A stretch of 36,312 bases of DNA from Planctomycetaceae bacterium (lineage in GTDB: Bacteria; Planctomycetota; Planctomycetia; Isosphaerales; Isosphaeraceae): positions 1-36,312 of the forward strand of contig JAFAHT010000172.1 in the NCBI GenBank assembly GCA_019237095.1, in the 5' to 3' direction. The notes under the pieces are model-generated. The model saw nothing but the letters and a program-made list of their open reading frames with translations. It ran no database searches and was not told the origin of the DNA. This document shows, piece after piece, positions 8,250 through 20,374 of the stretch (position 1 is its first letter; the number at the start of each line of letters is the position of its first letter). The position numbers and the translations under genes were made by a program.

Positions 8250-10064
8250 TTACACTTCCAACCCCACCGCCCGCATCAGCGCCAGGGCGTTGGAGTGCTC
8301 GACAACCCCCGGGCGCATTCGGTAATCGAACCGCATCTGGCCGTTTTCGAAGTGGTCCTCGAAGTGGACGTTCACGGCCTGGGGGCCGATACCCGCGGCG
8401 ATCTTGGCCAGGGCCAGGTCGTGGGTCGTGATCAGGCCGATCGCACCGCGGTCGAGGAGCCCACGCAGCACCGACTCGGCGCCGATGCGACGATCGTGTG
8501 AATTGGTGCCGTGAAAGAGTTCGTCAAAGAGGAACAAAAGCGGCAGCGGGCCACCAGCCAGGTCGACGAGCTGGCGGACCCGGGTAATCTCGGCGTAGAA
8601 ACGTGATTTTCCGGCCTGGAGCGAGTCCTGAACGCGCAAGGTCGCCCCCACCGCCAGCGGCGAGACGCGCAGCCGGAGGGCCCGCACCGGCGCCCCAGCC
8701 AGGGCCATGACCGCGGCCACGCCGGCCGTGCGCAGGAGCGTGCTCTTGCCGGACATGTTCGACCCGCTCACGACAAGAGCCCGCACCGAACCCCCCAGGC
8801 TCAGATCGTTGCGCACGCACTCGGCCGCGGGGATCAAGGGGTGCCCCAGGCCTTCGGCCTCGAATCGAGCGCCAGAGGTGACGATTTCCGGGAACGGGTC
8901 CGACGGGTTCTCGGCCGCATAGGCCGCCAGCGCGCAGAGGGCCTCGAACTCCCCGACCGCCCTCAACCAGCCGGCAATGGCGGGCCCCTCGGCACCACGC
9001 CAAGCATCGACGGCCATGGCAAGCTGGGTTTTCCAGAGGAATACCGCCGCGACGGGGAAGAAGAACTGATTCTTCCGCGCGTCCAGTAGCTGAACCAGGC
9101 GGGCGAGGCGGCGAATCTGGACCGACGCGAGCCGCCCATGAGTCTCGAGCGACACGCTGAGTCGCCGGAGCAAGGCCGATTGGGATGGCTCACGTTCCAG
9201 CCGGTCCAGTAAGTCGCCTAGCAAGACCAAGTCGTGCGCCCGCTCATTCACGGCCGCCAGCACGCGCCGGACCCGCTCCGCCAGCCAGAGAGCGAAGGCA
9301 ATCTCGATGGCCAGTGTCGCCAGCAGCGGAATGACGCCGGATTCGAAAAAGGCCCAGCCGATCACCACGGCCGCACCCAACAGTGCCAGGATCGCGGCCG
9401 CAATTCTCAGCCCGCTGCCGGGAAAGACACGCGGGGCCTTGCCCCATGCGGCCAGGGCCTCCGGATCGATCCCCGAGCGGACGTCTGAGCCCAGTAGCTC
9501 GAGGTCCTCGCGCAGATCGAGCCTGGGCCGCAGCTCGGTGAGGGCCTCGTGCCGCTCGGTAAGCGTCTCCGGCAGGGCCGGCGCCAGCAGCCAGGATGCC
9601 AGTGCGTCCTCGCCGGCACGGGTCCGGGCAGTGCAAAGCCGCTCGAAGAGCGAGCCTGCACCGAACAGGTCGAGATCGGCGGCATAAGGATGGTTCAGAT
9701 CGAGAAATCCCAGTCCACTGACTCCGGTTCCGGCCCACCGATCCTCCATCCGGGCCAGCCCCTTACCATAAAAGTCCATCGCCCGGCCAGCCCGCCCACT
9801 CCGCCGTCGCAGCGGTTCGTGCACCACAACCAGAGCGACGAACACCACCAGCGGTACGATCAGCCAGAGAGCACTGGGCCAGTGCATTCGGTGCACGAAA
9901 AAGGCCAGCATCAGCCCCGCCGAGAAGACGACCAGACGCGCATCGGCAACGTGCTGCTCGAGCCGGCTCCAGCGCTCGCGAGCCCCTCGTCGCTCGTGGT
10001 AGCGGCGCTGATACTCGGCCCGGAGATCATCCCCCGCGGGTGTTTCTGCTTCGACCTTCCGCAC
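8250..10064 (-). CDS. MutS-like ATPase with predicted membrane segments
   Basis: Walker A VVSGSNMSGKSTLLRTAG; Walker B LLFLFDELFHGTNSHDR; ITTHDLALA; N-terminal hydrophobic stretches replace the mismatch-recognition domain. Confidence 0.88.
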   Translation of the reverse strand: MRKVEAETPAGDDLRAEYQRRYHERRGARERWSRLEQHVADARLVVFSAGLMLAFFVHRMHWPSALWLIVPLVVFVALVVVHEPLRRRSGRAGRAMDFYGKGLARMEDRWAGTGVSGLGFLDLNHPYAADLDLFGAGSLFERLCTARTRAGEDALASWLLAPALPETLTERHEALTELRPRLDLREDLELLGSDVRSGIDPEALAAWGKAPRVFPGSGLRIAAAILALLGAAVVIGWAFFESGVIPLLATLAIEIAFALWLAERVRRVLAAVNERAHDLVLLGDLLDRLEREPSQSALLRRLSVSLETHGRLASVQIRRLARLVQLLDARKNQFFFPVAAVFLWKTQLAMAVDAWRGAEGPAIAGWLRAVGEFEALCALAAYAAENPSDPFPEIVTSGARFEAEGLGHPLIPAAECVRNDLSLGGSVRALVVSGSNMSGKSTLLRTAGVAAVMALAGAPVRALRLRVSPLAVGATLRVQDSLQAGKSRFYAEITRVRQLVDLAGGPLPLLFLFDELFHGTNSHDRRIGAESVLRGLLDRGAIGLITTHDLALAKIAAGIGPQAVNVHFEDHFENGQMRFDYRMRPGVVEHSNALALMRAVGLEV

Positions 10065-10183
10065 TTACCGGCCCGCCGCGTCACATGGAGATGAGCAAAG
10101 CAGTCAAGGTAGCTGATCCTGGTGTCGCCCTCAAGTCTCCAGAAGCGGCAGCGGAGCTAGGATACAGATACGCAGCTAGTATT

Positions 10184-10195
10184 GGGACGCGTCCC
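10184..10195. repeat. Perfect 12-bp palindrome GGGACGCGTCCC
   Basis: Read directly from sequence, in the intergenic region between the mutS-like gene and gcvT. Confidence 0.5.
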
Positions 10196-10483
10196 CGTTT
10201 CGCTCCCCCGGAGATGTGTATGGTGTCCCCGGAACTCGTCCCGCCAGCAAGCTCGGCCGCAACCGCGCCCTCTTCGCCAGCGAGGAGCAGAACCGGCTCG
10301 AGAAGTTCCGGCCGTATGGAATTGCGCCGGAGGAGTGGCTGATAGAGGTCGGTGAGAAACTGAGGAAACGACCCATGCCACCGAACGAGCGGCCTTGAAT
10401 CAACGCCGCATCAGCTCGCCGGTTTCCCAGAGGCCGGCCCGACCGGCAATCCCGAGGCGCGATTATTACCCCGGAACCGTGGC

Positions 10484-10531
10484 TTTGCCATTTGTCATGT
10501 TCCCTTTGCCATTTGTCATGTTCCCTTTGCC
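10484..10531. repeat. 21-bp tandem repeat, 2.3 copies (TTTGCCATTTGTCATGTTCCC)
   Basis: Two exact copies at 10484-10504 and 10505-10525, then TTTGCC. Confidence 0.9.
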
Positions 10532-10604
10532 CGGCCTTAACCAGTAAAATCAGAAACTCGATCAAGACGAGACCAGCGAGTCCCTACCCCCGGGAAACCG
10601 CACC

Positions 10605-11717
10605 ATGGCTGAGCCGACCCTGCTCAAGACACCGCTCTTCGATTGGCACCAGTCCCACGGCGGCCGGATCGTCGAGTTCGGCGGCTGGCTCATGCCCGTG
10701 CAGTACTCGACCATTGTCGACGAGCACCAGGCCGTGCGGCAGCGGGTGGGGGTATTTGACATCAGCCACATGGGCCGCCTCACTTTCGACGGCCCGGGAA
10801 TGCTGGCCTGGCTGGAGCGGGTCACCACCAACCATGTCGCGAAGTTGAATCTCGACCAGATTCAGTACAGCCTGATGGCCAACGATCAGGGCGGGCTGAT
10901 CGATGACATCCTGGTCTATCGCCACCAGTACGGCTACTACCTGGTCTGTAACGCTTCCAACCGGCCCGCCGTGCTGGCCCAGCTTGAACAGCACAGGCGA
11001 GGAGCCGTCGGCAACTTTCACGACCACACCCGGGAGACGGCCATGATCGCCGTGCAAGGGCCCGGGGCGCTGGCGACGGTTCAGCCGCTTTTCGATCAGC
11101 CCCTCGAGCCGGTCAAGTATTACCACCTGACGTTGGGGCGTTTGCTAGGCGACGTCAACGCCGTCGTCAGCCGCACCGGCTATACGGGCGAGGATGGTTA
11201 CGAACTGATCGTCCCGGCCAATCAGGCCGAGCGCGTCTGGAACGCCATCCTCGACTCGGGCCAGAGCCAAGGCATCCTGCCGTGTGGGCTGGGAGCACGC
11301 GACACCCTGCGATTCGAGGCGGCCATGCCCTTGTACGGCCACGAGCTGTCCGAGGCGATCAACCCCTTCGCCGCCTTGGTGGGCTGGGCTGTCAAGCTCG
11401 ACAAGGGCGATTTCATCGGTCGAGAATCGCTGCGAGGCTGGAAGCGGAACCCGGGCCAAACGCGGGTTGGACTTCGGCTCGAAGGAAAACGAATCGCCCG
11501 CCAGGGAACGACCGTGCTCGACAGTGACCGCGCGGTCGGCACGGTCACCTCCGGTACCTTCTCGCCGACCTTGCAAAGCAGCCTGGCAATGGCTCTCGTC
11601 GAACCGTCCCTCTCTCTGGTCAGTACACCTCTTACGCTCGATGTTCGCGGCCACCGCGAGCCCGCGAGGGTCGTGGAGCTGCCGTTTTACCGTCGTTCTC
11701 CGCATTCCCAGAAGTAG
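10605..11717 (+). CDS. gcvT: Glycine cleavage system T protein (aminomethyltransferase)
   Basis: TPLFDWHQSHGGRIVEFGGWLMPVQYS, SRTGYTGEDGYEL, GLGARDTLRFEAAMPLYGHEL. Confidence 0.97.
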   Translation: MAEPTLLKTPLFDWHQSHGGRIVEFGGWLMPVQYSTIVDEHQAVRQRVGVFDISHMGRLTFDGPGMLAWLERVTTNHVAKLNLDQIQYSLMANDQGGLIDDILVYRHQYGYYLVCNASNRPAVLAQLEQHRRGAVGNFHDHTRETAMIAVQGPGALATVQPLFDQPLEPVKYYHLTLGRLLGDVNAVVSRTGYTGEDGYELIVPANQAERVWNAILDSGQSQGILPCGLGARDTLRFEAAMPLYGHELSEAINPFAALVGWAVKLDKGDFIGRESLRGWKRNPGQTRVGLRLEGKRIARQGTTVLDSDRAVGTVTSGTFSPTLQSSLAMALVEPSLSLVSTPLTLDVRGHREPARVVELPFYRRSPHSQK

Positions 11718-11772
11718 CTCTCGGTAGCCTTCTTGGAAAACCTTCACCATACGAGAGAAAAAGGACTCCCCC

Positions 11773-12159
11773 ATGGATCCTACCCAGCTTCGGTACTCTC
11801 CAACTCACGAGTGGCTCTATCTGAAAGACTTAACCGCGACGGTGGGAATATCGCGGTTCGCCGTCGATCAGCTCACGGACCTGATCAATATCGAGCTGCC
11901 CGCGGTGGGAACCCGGTTGGTGAGGGGCAAGAGTTTTGGCGAAATCGAAAGCGTGAAGGCCGTGAGCGACCTCTACGCGCCCATGAGCGGCGAGGTCACG
12001 GAGGTCAACACCGCGGTCGTGGACAACGTCCAGCTTCTGGCCGATGATCCGTACGAGCTGGGGTGGCTGATCAAGCTCAACGTCGACGATGCTGCGGAAT
12101 TCGGCGAGCTCTTGGACTACGAGGCCTATGAGAAAAAGCTGGCGGAAGAAGCCCATTAA
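11773..12159 (+). CDS. gcvH: Glycine cleavage system H protein
   Basis: YSPTHEWLYL...FGEIESVKAVSDLYAPMSGEVTEVN, lipoyl-Lys motif ESVKA. Confidence 0.97.
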   Translation: MDPTQLRYSPTHEWLYLKDLTATVGISRFAVDQLTDLINIELPAVGTRLVRGKSFGEIESVKAVSDLYAPMSGEVTEVNTAVVDNVQLLADDPYELGWLIKLNVDDAAEFGELLDYEAYEKKLAEEAH

Positions 12160-12247
12160 GCGCTCCGCCTGGATTTTGAATACAAGAGAGATCTGTCCCG
12201 ATCGCACGGCGATTGGTGTATTTCCTCCGCTCCGGAACACACACGAT

Positions 12248-13600
12248 ATGGCGTATCTTGCAAATACCCCGGACGACATCCGCGTCATGCTGAGGACGAT
12301 CGGATTGGACTCGCTCGATCAACTCTTCGATATGGTGCCGCCGGAGTTCCGGCTCAAGAGGGCCCTGGACGTCGGTCCCGCTCTGACCGAGCTCGAGCTG
12401 ACCAACCACATCAGCGGCTTGCTGGCGAGGAATCAGGGAGCCGACCAGCGGGTCTGTTTCCTGGGGGCCGGCAGCTACGATCACTTCATCCCGGCAGTCG
12501 TGGATCACCTGGCCTCACGGGGCGAATTCTACACGGCTTACACTCCGTATCAGGCTGAGGCAAGTCAGGGGACCCTTCAGGCCAGCTTTGAATATCAGAC
12601 CCTCGTGACCCAGTTGACCGGGATGGATGTCTCCAACGCCAGCCTCTACGACGGAGGCTCGGCCGTCAGCGAGGCGTTGCTCATGGCACTGACCGTCACC
12701 CGGCGGTTCGGCCGCGTCGTCATCGCCGAGACCGTCCATCCTGAGTACAGGCAGATCGCGGCGACGACCCTGGAGCACCTCGAGCCCAAGCTGGTCACGA
12801 TCCCTGGGCCGCGGGGAACGATCGATCCAGCGACCCTCGCGGCCGCCCTCACCGACGATACCGCCGCCGTCGTCCTGCAGTATCCCAACGTTTTTGGCCA
12901 GCTCGAAGACATCGAGGCCCTGGTCAAGACGATTCACGCGCGAGGAGCTCTGGCGATTGTGAGCGTGGATCCGATCAGCCTTGGCTTGCTGCGCCGGCCG
13001 GGCGAATACGGCGCCGACATCGTCGTGGCCGAGGGTCAAGGGCTGGGCAACCCGATGTCCTTCGGCGGGCCCTACCTGGGCATCATGGCCTGCCGCGAAG
13101 ACTTTCTTCGCAAGCTGCCCGGACGGATCGTCGGCCAGACGATCGACCGCCATGGCAAGCGGTGCTGGGTCTTGACGCTTCAGACGCGCGAGCAGCACAT
13201 CCGCCGCGAGAAGGCAACCTCGAACATCTGCACCAACCAGGGCCTCTTGGCGCTCCGCAGCAGCATCTACCTGGCGGCCATGGGGCCGGGCGGCCTGCGC
13301 CAGGCCGCCGAACTGTCGGCCCGCAAGGCCCACTACGCCGCCCTTCGGCTGGCGGCCGTTCCCGGGCTCTCGCTGGCTTTTCCCGGACCGTTCTTCAAGG
13401 AGTTCGTCGTCCGCTGCGCGGAGGATCCGCGAACCGTGCTCACGGCGGTAGGCCGCCTGGGCTACCACGGCGGCATCGCCCTGGGCCGCTGGTACCCCGG
13501 CCTGGCCGACGCCATACTCATCGCCGTGACCGAGAAGCGGACTCGCGAGGAAATCGACGGCCTGGCCGCGGCGTATGAGCAGGCCCTGAGGCGAGGTTGA
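12248..13600 (+). CDS. gcvPA: Glycine dehydrogenase (decarboxylating) subunit 1
   Basis: FLGAGSYDHFIPAVVDHLASRGEFYTAYTPYQAEASQGTLQ; start set at MAYLANTPDD. Confidence 0.96.
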   Translation: MAYLANTPDDIRVMLRTIGLDSLDQLFDMVPPEFRLKRALDVGPALTELELTNHISGLLARNQGADQRVCFLGAGSYDHFIPAVVDHLASRGEFYTAYTPYQAEASQGTLQASFEYQTLVTQLTGMDVSNASLYDGGSAVSEALLMALTVTRRFGRVVIAETVHPEYRQIAATTLEHLEPKLVTIPGPRGTIDPATLAAALTDDTAAVVLQYPNVFGQLEDIEALVKTIHARGALAIVSVDPISLGLLRRPGEYGADIVVAEGQGLGNPMSFGGPYLGIMACREDFLRKLPGRIVGQTIDRHGKRCWVLTLQTREQHIRREKATSNICTNQGLLALRSSIYLAAMGPGGLRQAAELSARKAHYAALRLAAVPGLSLAFPGPFFKEFVVRCAEDPRTVLTAVGRLGYHGGIALGRWYPGLADAILIAVTEKRTREEIDGLAAAYEQALRRG

Positions 13601-13688
13601 ATCTCCCAATTGACGCACCATCGAGCCACGACTTTTTGACCACGAATCGAATCTCACCCCTTGGCCCACGGCAATGAAGAGAGCCCTC

Positions 13689-15146
13689 ATGTATAAACTC
13701 GACCAGACTCCCCTGCTCTTCGAGTCCAGCCGGCCCGGCCGCGCGACGGCCATCTTGCCGGCGGCCGACGTGCCCGACCGCCCGCTCGACGACGTCATTC
13801 CTCGAGCACACCGCGCGGCGGACAGCCCTGCACTGCCTGAGCTGAGTGAGCTCGACGTGGTGCGGCATTACACCAATCTGTCGGCCCTGAACATGGCGAT
13901 CGACGCCAACTTCTATCCGCTCGGCTCGTGCACGATGAAGTACAACCCCAAGCGGAACGAGCGGCTGGCGGGCCTGCCCGGACTCGGCGCGCAGCATCCC
14001 TACCAGGACGACGACACGCTTCAGGGACTGCTGGCGATCCTGTACGAGCTGCAAGATGACCTGGCCGAGATCGCCGGCCTGCACGCCGTCAGCCTCCAGC
14101 CGGCAGCCGGCGCCCAGGGAGAGCTCACCGCGCTGCTGGTGGCCGCCGCCTACTTTCGCGACCGGGGTGAGAAGCGGACGCAGGTCCTGGTTCCCGACAG
14201 CTCTCATGGAACCAACCCGGCCTCGGCGCACCTCGCCGGCTTCGAGGCGGTCACGATCAATAGCAACGGCTGCGGGATCGTCGATCTGGCCGACTTCCGG
14301 GCCAAGCTGAGCGACCGGACGGCCGTGTTCATGATCACCAATCCCAACACGGTGGGGCTCTTCGACCCGCAAATCGGCGAGATTTCCCGGCTGCTGCACG
14401 ACTGCGGAGCCCAGCTTTATCTCGACGGGGCCAACATGAACGCGATCCTTGGAATCGTTCGACCGGGCGACATGGGCGTGGACCTGATGCATTACAATCC
14501 GCACAAGACCTTCTCCGGCCCGCACGGCGGCGGTGGCCCAGGTGCAGGGCCCATCGCCGTCCGCGACCACCTGGCGCCCTACCTGCCCGCGCCGCTCGTC
14601 GGCCGCCACCCCGACGGGACCTACTTCCTCGACCATGACCGGCCCAAGACCATCGGGCGTGTGCGGGCCTTTTTCGGCAATACCGGCGTCCTCTTCCGGG
14701 CCTACTGCTACATCCGCAGCCAGGGGCCCGAGGGGCTGAAACGCGTTGCCCAGCACGCCGTGCTCAATGCCAACTATCTGCTCACCCTGATCAAGGACGT
14801 GTACCCGGTGCCCTTCGGAACCCGCTGCATGCACGAGTTCGTGGCCTCGGCCCGAACCCTGGCCAAGGATCGGGGCATCCGCGCCATGGACATCGGCAAG
14901 CGGCTCATCGATTTCAATTTCCACGCTCCCACCGTGTATTTCCCCCTCATCGTCCCCGAAGCTCTGATGATCGAGCCCACCGAGACCGAGAGCCGCGAGA
15001 CCCTCGACGCATTCGCCCGGGCCCTCCGCCAGATCTCCACCGAGGACCCCGAGTTCCTTCACAACGCCCCGCACACGACACCTGTCAGCCGGCTCGATGA
15101 AGTCAAGGCGGCAAAGACGCCCGTGCTCAAGTGGCAGCCGGAGTGA
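13689..15146 (+). CDS. gcvPB: Glycine dehydrogenase (decarboxylating) subunit 2
   Basis: FYPLGSCTMKYNPKRNE; PLP-Lys region LMHYNPHKTFSGPHGGGGPGAGPI. Confidence 0.97.
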   Translation: MYKLDQTPLLFESSRPGRATAILPAADVPDRPLDDVIPRAHRAADSPALPELSELDVVRHYTNLSALNMAIDANFYPLGSCTMKYNPKRNERLAGLPGLGAQHPYQDDDTLQGLLAILYELQDDLAEIAGLHAVSLQPAAGAQGELTALLVAAAYFRDRGEKRTQVLVPDSSHGTNPASAHLAGFEAVTINSNGCGIVDLADFRAKLSDRTAVFMITNPNTVGLFDPQIGEISRLLHDCGAQLYLDGANMNAILGIVRPGDMGVDLMHYNPHKTFSGPHGGGGPGAGPIAVRDHLAPYLPAPLVGRHPDGTYFLDHDRPKTIGRVRAFFGNTGVLFRAYCYIRSQGPEGLKRVAQHAVLNANYLLTLIKDVYPVPFGTRCMHEFVASARTLAKDRGIRAMDIGKRLIDFNFHAPTVYFPLIVPEALMIEPTETESRETLDAFARALRQISTEDPEFLHNAPHTTPVSRLDEVKAAKTPVLKWQPE

Positions 15147-15405
15147 GGCAAGGTCCGCCTTCCCATCAAACAGAAACGGGCAGCCCGATGCGAGCCGCCC
15201 GCCGTGCGATCCTGGAGCTCCGGCGCTGGATTCCCACAGCGTGAGTCCAGCACCGCTTTAGCGCCGCGTCGATCATTTCTTCGTTGCCTGCTTCCCGGGG
15301 AAGCTGGTGATCAAGGGAGTGCGGATCATGGCCCTACGCAAAGGACTTGCGGCATAAATGCAATTTCCTGTTTAGCCGTGGGCGATCGGTACCCAAGCCT
15401 GCGAA

Positions 15406-15819
15406 TCAGGCTCCCGTGTAGGCAAGGGTGAAGTCGTGGAACTTGTATTTCTTGTTGCGGGGCACTTCGCCAGCGGCCGAGAAGAGGGAGAGCAGCAGGT
15501 CGCCGAAGTGGTCGGTGCGTACGCTGTAGAAGTTGTGCTTGCCTTCGCGGCGTGATTCGATCAGGCCGGAAACGCGCAAGAGCGCCAAGTGATGGCTCAC
15601 GGCTGGCTGGCTTTGGCCCAGCCTCTGGCAAAGGTCCGTCACGTGGAGCTCGCGGTTTTCGGAGAGGGCCAGGTAGAACAGGATACGTAGCCTTGTCTCG
15701 TCGCTGAGTAGCTTGAACACCTGAGCAAGCTCGCGGATCGCCTGCTCGGAGACCTCGGGCAGAAGCTCGTGTTCTTGACCATCGCCCTCATCGGGACGCT
15801 TGGAATCTTTACGTGCCAT
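15406..15819 (-). CDS. ArsR family winged-helix transcriptional regulator
   Basis: LAQVFKLLSDETRLRILFYLA...LHVTDLCQRLGQSQPAVSHHLALLRVSGLIESRREGKHNFYSV. Confidence 0.92.
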   Translation of the reverse strand: MARKDSKRPDEGDGQEHELLPEVSEQAIRELAQVFKLLSDETRLRILFYLALSENRELHVTDLCQRLGQSQPAVSHHLALLRVSGLIESRREGKHNFYSVRTDHFGDLLLSLFSAAGEVPRNKKYKFHDFTLAYTGA

Positions 15820-16030
15820 GGAACCTTCTTTCAGCAGGATCGGAGACAATTCGCCACGGTGACTACTTCTCGCAGGTGCATGCAATCAGTGTGGGATGGC
15901 CTCGGCACGCAATGGGGTCCACGCAAGTGGCACGGATACATCATCATCGACGATCGAGAAACACCCCAGAACCCTATTATCCAAGAAACCAGGTGTCTTG
16001 GTACGTGCCGTCGGTCGTTGCTGACCTCAA

Positions 16031-16108
16031 TGGACATTGATGTCTGTGTGGAACACACATCGTTGCCATTGGACATTGATGTCTGTGTGGAACACACATC
16101 GTTGTCAT
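16031..16108. repeat. 39-bp tandem repeat (2 copies), each with perfect dyad TGTGTG-GAA-CACACA
   Basis: TGGACATTGATGTCTGTGTGGAACACACATCGTTG(C/T)CAT repeated at 16031-16069 and 16070-16108. Confidence 0.9.
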
Positions 16109-16135
16109 TGTTTCTGCGACATAACTGTCATAACG

Positions 16136-17038
16136 TCATTGGGGAGTTGAGGTCAAGAGGTCATATTGAAATAGTGCACCTTGGAGGGTCGCCAGTGCCT
16201 TTTCGTCGAGCGGACAAAGGGGCAGACGCAGTTCTCCGTTGCCGCGTCCCAGACTGGCCATGGCGGCCTTGACCGGGATTGGATTGGGGGCGAGTCCGAG
16301 CAGGACTTTACAAAGCGGAAACAGGCGGGCGTGACGTTGCCGGGCTTCCTCGAGACGTCCTTGCTGAAATGCGTCGATGAGCGCGATGACGTCCCGGGGG
16401 ACGAGGTTGCCAACCACCGAGACGACACCTTCAGCCCCGACGGCCAGCATCGGCAATGTGAGACTATCATCTCCCGAGAGGACCGTCAGGTCGGTCCGGA
16501 CGATCAGCTCGCTGACCTGGTCAAGCGACCCCGCTGCCTCCTTGATGGCCACGATCGGGCCGATTCTGGCCAGTCGTTCAACAGTCTCGGGCTCCAGGTT
16601 CCGACCGGTTCGACCTGGAATGTTGTAGAGAACCAGAGGAAGATCGACGCTCTCGCCGATGGCCGCGAAATGGCGGTACATGCCTTCCTGGTTGGGCCGA
16701 TTGTAATAGGGGGCCACCAGCAGGGCTCCGTCGGCGCCGGCACGGGCAGCGAACCGCGTGAGCCGGATTGCCTCGGCTGTTGCGTTTGACCCCGTGCCGG
16801 CCATCACCCGGACGCGACCGGCGGCCGCCTCGATCACCAGCGCGATGACCCGCTCGTGCTCGTTGTGTGAAAGCGTTGGCGCTTCACCCGTCGTGCCCAC
16901 CGGGCTGAGCGTAGGAGTTCCCTGCGCAACGTGCCATTCCACAAGCGTCCACAGTGCGGCCTCATCCACCGCGCCGTCACGGAACGGTGTGACCAAGGCC
17001 ACCGTGCAACCCGCGAACATCCGACCCTTCTTACCCAT
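16136..17038 (-). CDS. dapA: 4-hydroxy-tetrahydrodipicolinate synthase family protein
   Basis: GCTVALVTPFRDGAVDEAAL, PVGTTGEAPTLSHNEH, LYNIPGRTGRNL, AIKEAAGSL; start at MGKKGRMFAG. Confidence 0.92.
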   Translation of the reverse strand: MGKKGRMFAGCTVALVTPFRDGAVDEAALWTLVEWHVAQGTPTLSPVGTTGEAPTLSHNEHERVIALVIEAAAGRVRVMAGTGSNATAEAIRLTRFAARAGADGALLVAPYYNRPNQEGMYRHFAAIGESVDLPLVLYNIPGRTGRNLEPETVERLARIGPIVAIKEAAGSLDQVSELIVRTDLTVLSGDDSLTLPMLAVGAEGVVSVVGNLVPRDVIALIDAFQQGRLEEARQRHARLFPLCKVLLGLAPNPIPVKAAMASLGRGNGELRLPLCPLDEKALATLQGALFQYDLLTSTPQ

Positions 17039-17151
17039 ATCCCCATCCCCGAGAAACAAGATGAAAAATCTTAGATCCATGCGCACCGAAAAGGAAGCAA
17101 CAAAAAACCAAACGTCTGGCCAGGACCAGGACACACCCGCAGGTCGACCGA

Positions 17152-17883
17152 TCACGCTCGAGGGGTCCGGTCGTCGATGCAATTTTTCATCTCTCGCACA
17201 GCCCGTTCCAGGCCCACGAAGAGCGCCCGGCTGATGATGCTGTGGCCGATGTTGAGCTCGGCCATGCGATCCAGCCGGGCGACCGGCAGGACGTTGCGAT
17301 AGTTCAGTCCATGACCTGCGTGCAGTTCCACGCCAGCGGTGACGATGGCCTCGGCCGCCACTTGCAAGGCCTCTAGTTCCATGCGTTGCGGCGGGCCCTC
17401 GTGGCTGTTGGCGTACCGCCCTGTGTGCAGCTCGATCGCGTCCACGTTCAGATGCAGGGCTGCCTCGATCTGGGCCGGCTCGGGGTCGAGGAAGAGGGCG
17501 ATTTCGAGCCCGGCGTGGCGGCAGCGATTGACGGCTTCGGTGATTCGCTGGCGCTGGTTCACAACGTCGAGTCCTCCCTCGGTGGTCAGCTCCTCGCGCC
17601 GCTCGGGAACCAGGGTGACCTGCTCGGGCCGGAGCTCCGTGGCCAGATCGATGATTGCCGAATCGGCCGCCAGCTCGAGGTTGAGCCGGACCTGCACCGT
17701 CTGCCGCAGCAGTCTCAGGTCACGGTCCTGGATATGCCGACGGTCTTCCCGGAGATGGATGGTGATGCCGTCGGCACCACCAAGCTCGGCCAGTGCGGCC
17801 GCCCAGACCGGGTCTGGCTCCTGGCCGCCTCGCGCCTGGCGGAGAGTCGCGACGTGGTCGATATTGACGCCCAGGCGAGCCAT
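17152..17883 (-). CDS. pdxJ: Pyridoxine 5'-phosphate synthase
   Basis: [59 protein letters not shown]. Confidence 0.96.
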   Translation of the reverse strand: MARLGVNIDHVATLRQARGGQEPDPVWAAALAELGGADGITIHLREDRRHIQDRDLRLLRQTVQVRLNLELAADSAIIDLATELRPEQVTLVPERREELTTEGGLDVVNQRQRITEAVNRCRHAGLEIALFLDPEPAQIEAALHLNVDAIELHTGRYANSHEGPPQRMELEALQVAAEAIVTAGVELHAGHGLNYRNVLPVARLDRMAELNIGHSIISRALFVGLERAVREMKNCIDDRTPRA

Positions 17884-17936
17884 GTTCACAATCCTCCGTC
17901 CCAAAACTGTTTCGATCCTGCCGGTTCCAGTCAAGC

Positions 17937-20255
<2,319 letters not shown>

Positions 20256-20374
20256 AGAGATCGATACATCCTGCACCGCGGCGTTCCCAACCACCAACCA
20301 GGTGTCGAAAACCGGTAACGGTTTCGAGGAATGTCTGAACGTCTATCGCTCTTCTCAGTATAGCGGTGAGAAAT

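Noticed and set aside
10400-10604. Glycine riboswitch upstream of gcvT
   Set aside because: Searched by eye for the tandem aptamer core; only the 21-bp tandem repeat was found.
13518-15074. 518-aa minus-strand ORF across gcvPB
   Set aside because: Shadow ORF antisense to a clearly recognisable gcvPB; low-complexity composition typical of high-GC antisense frames.
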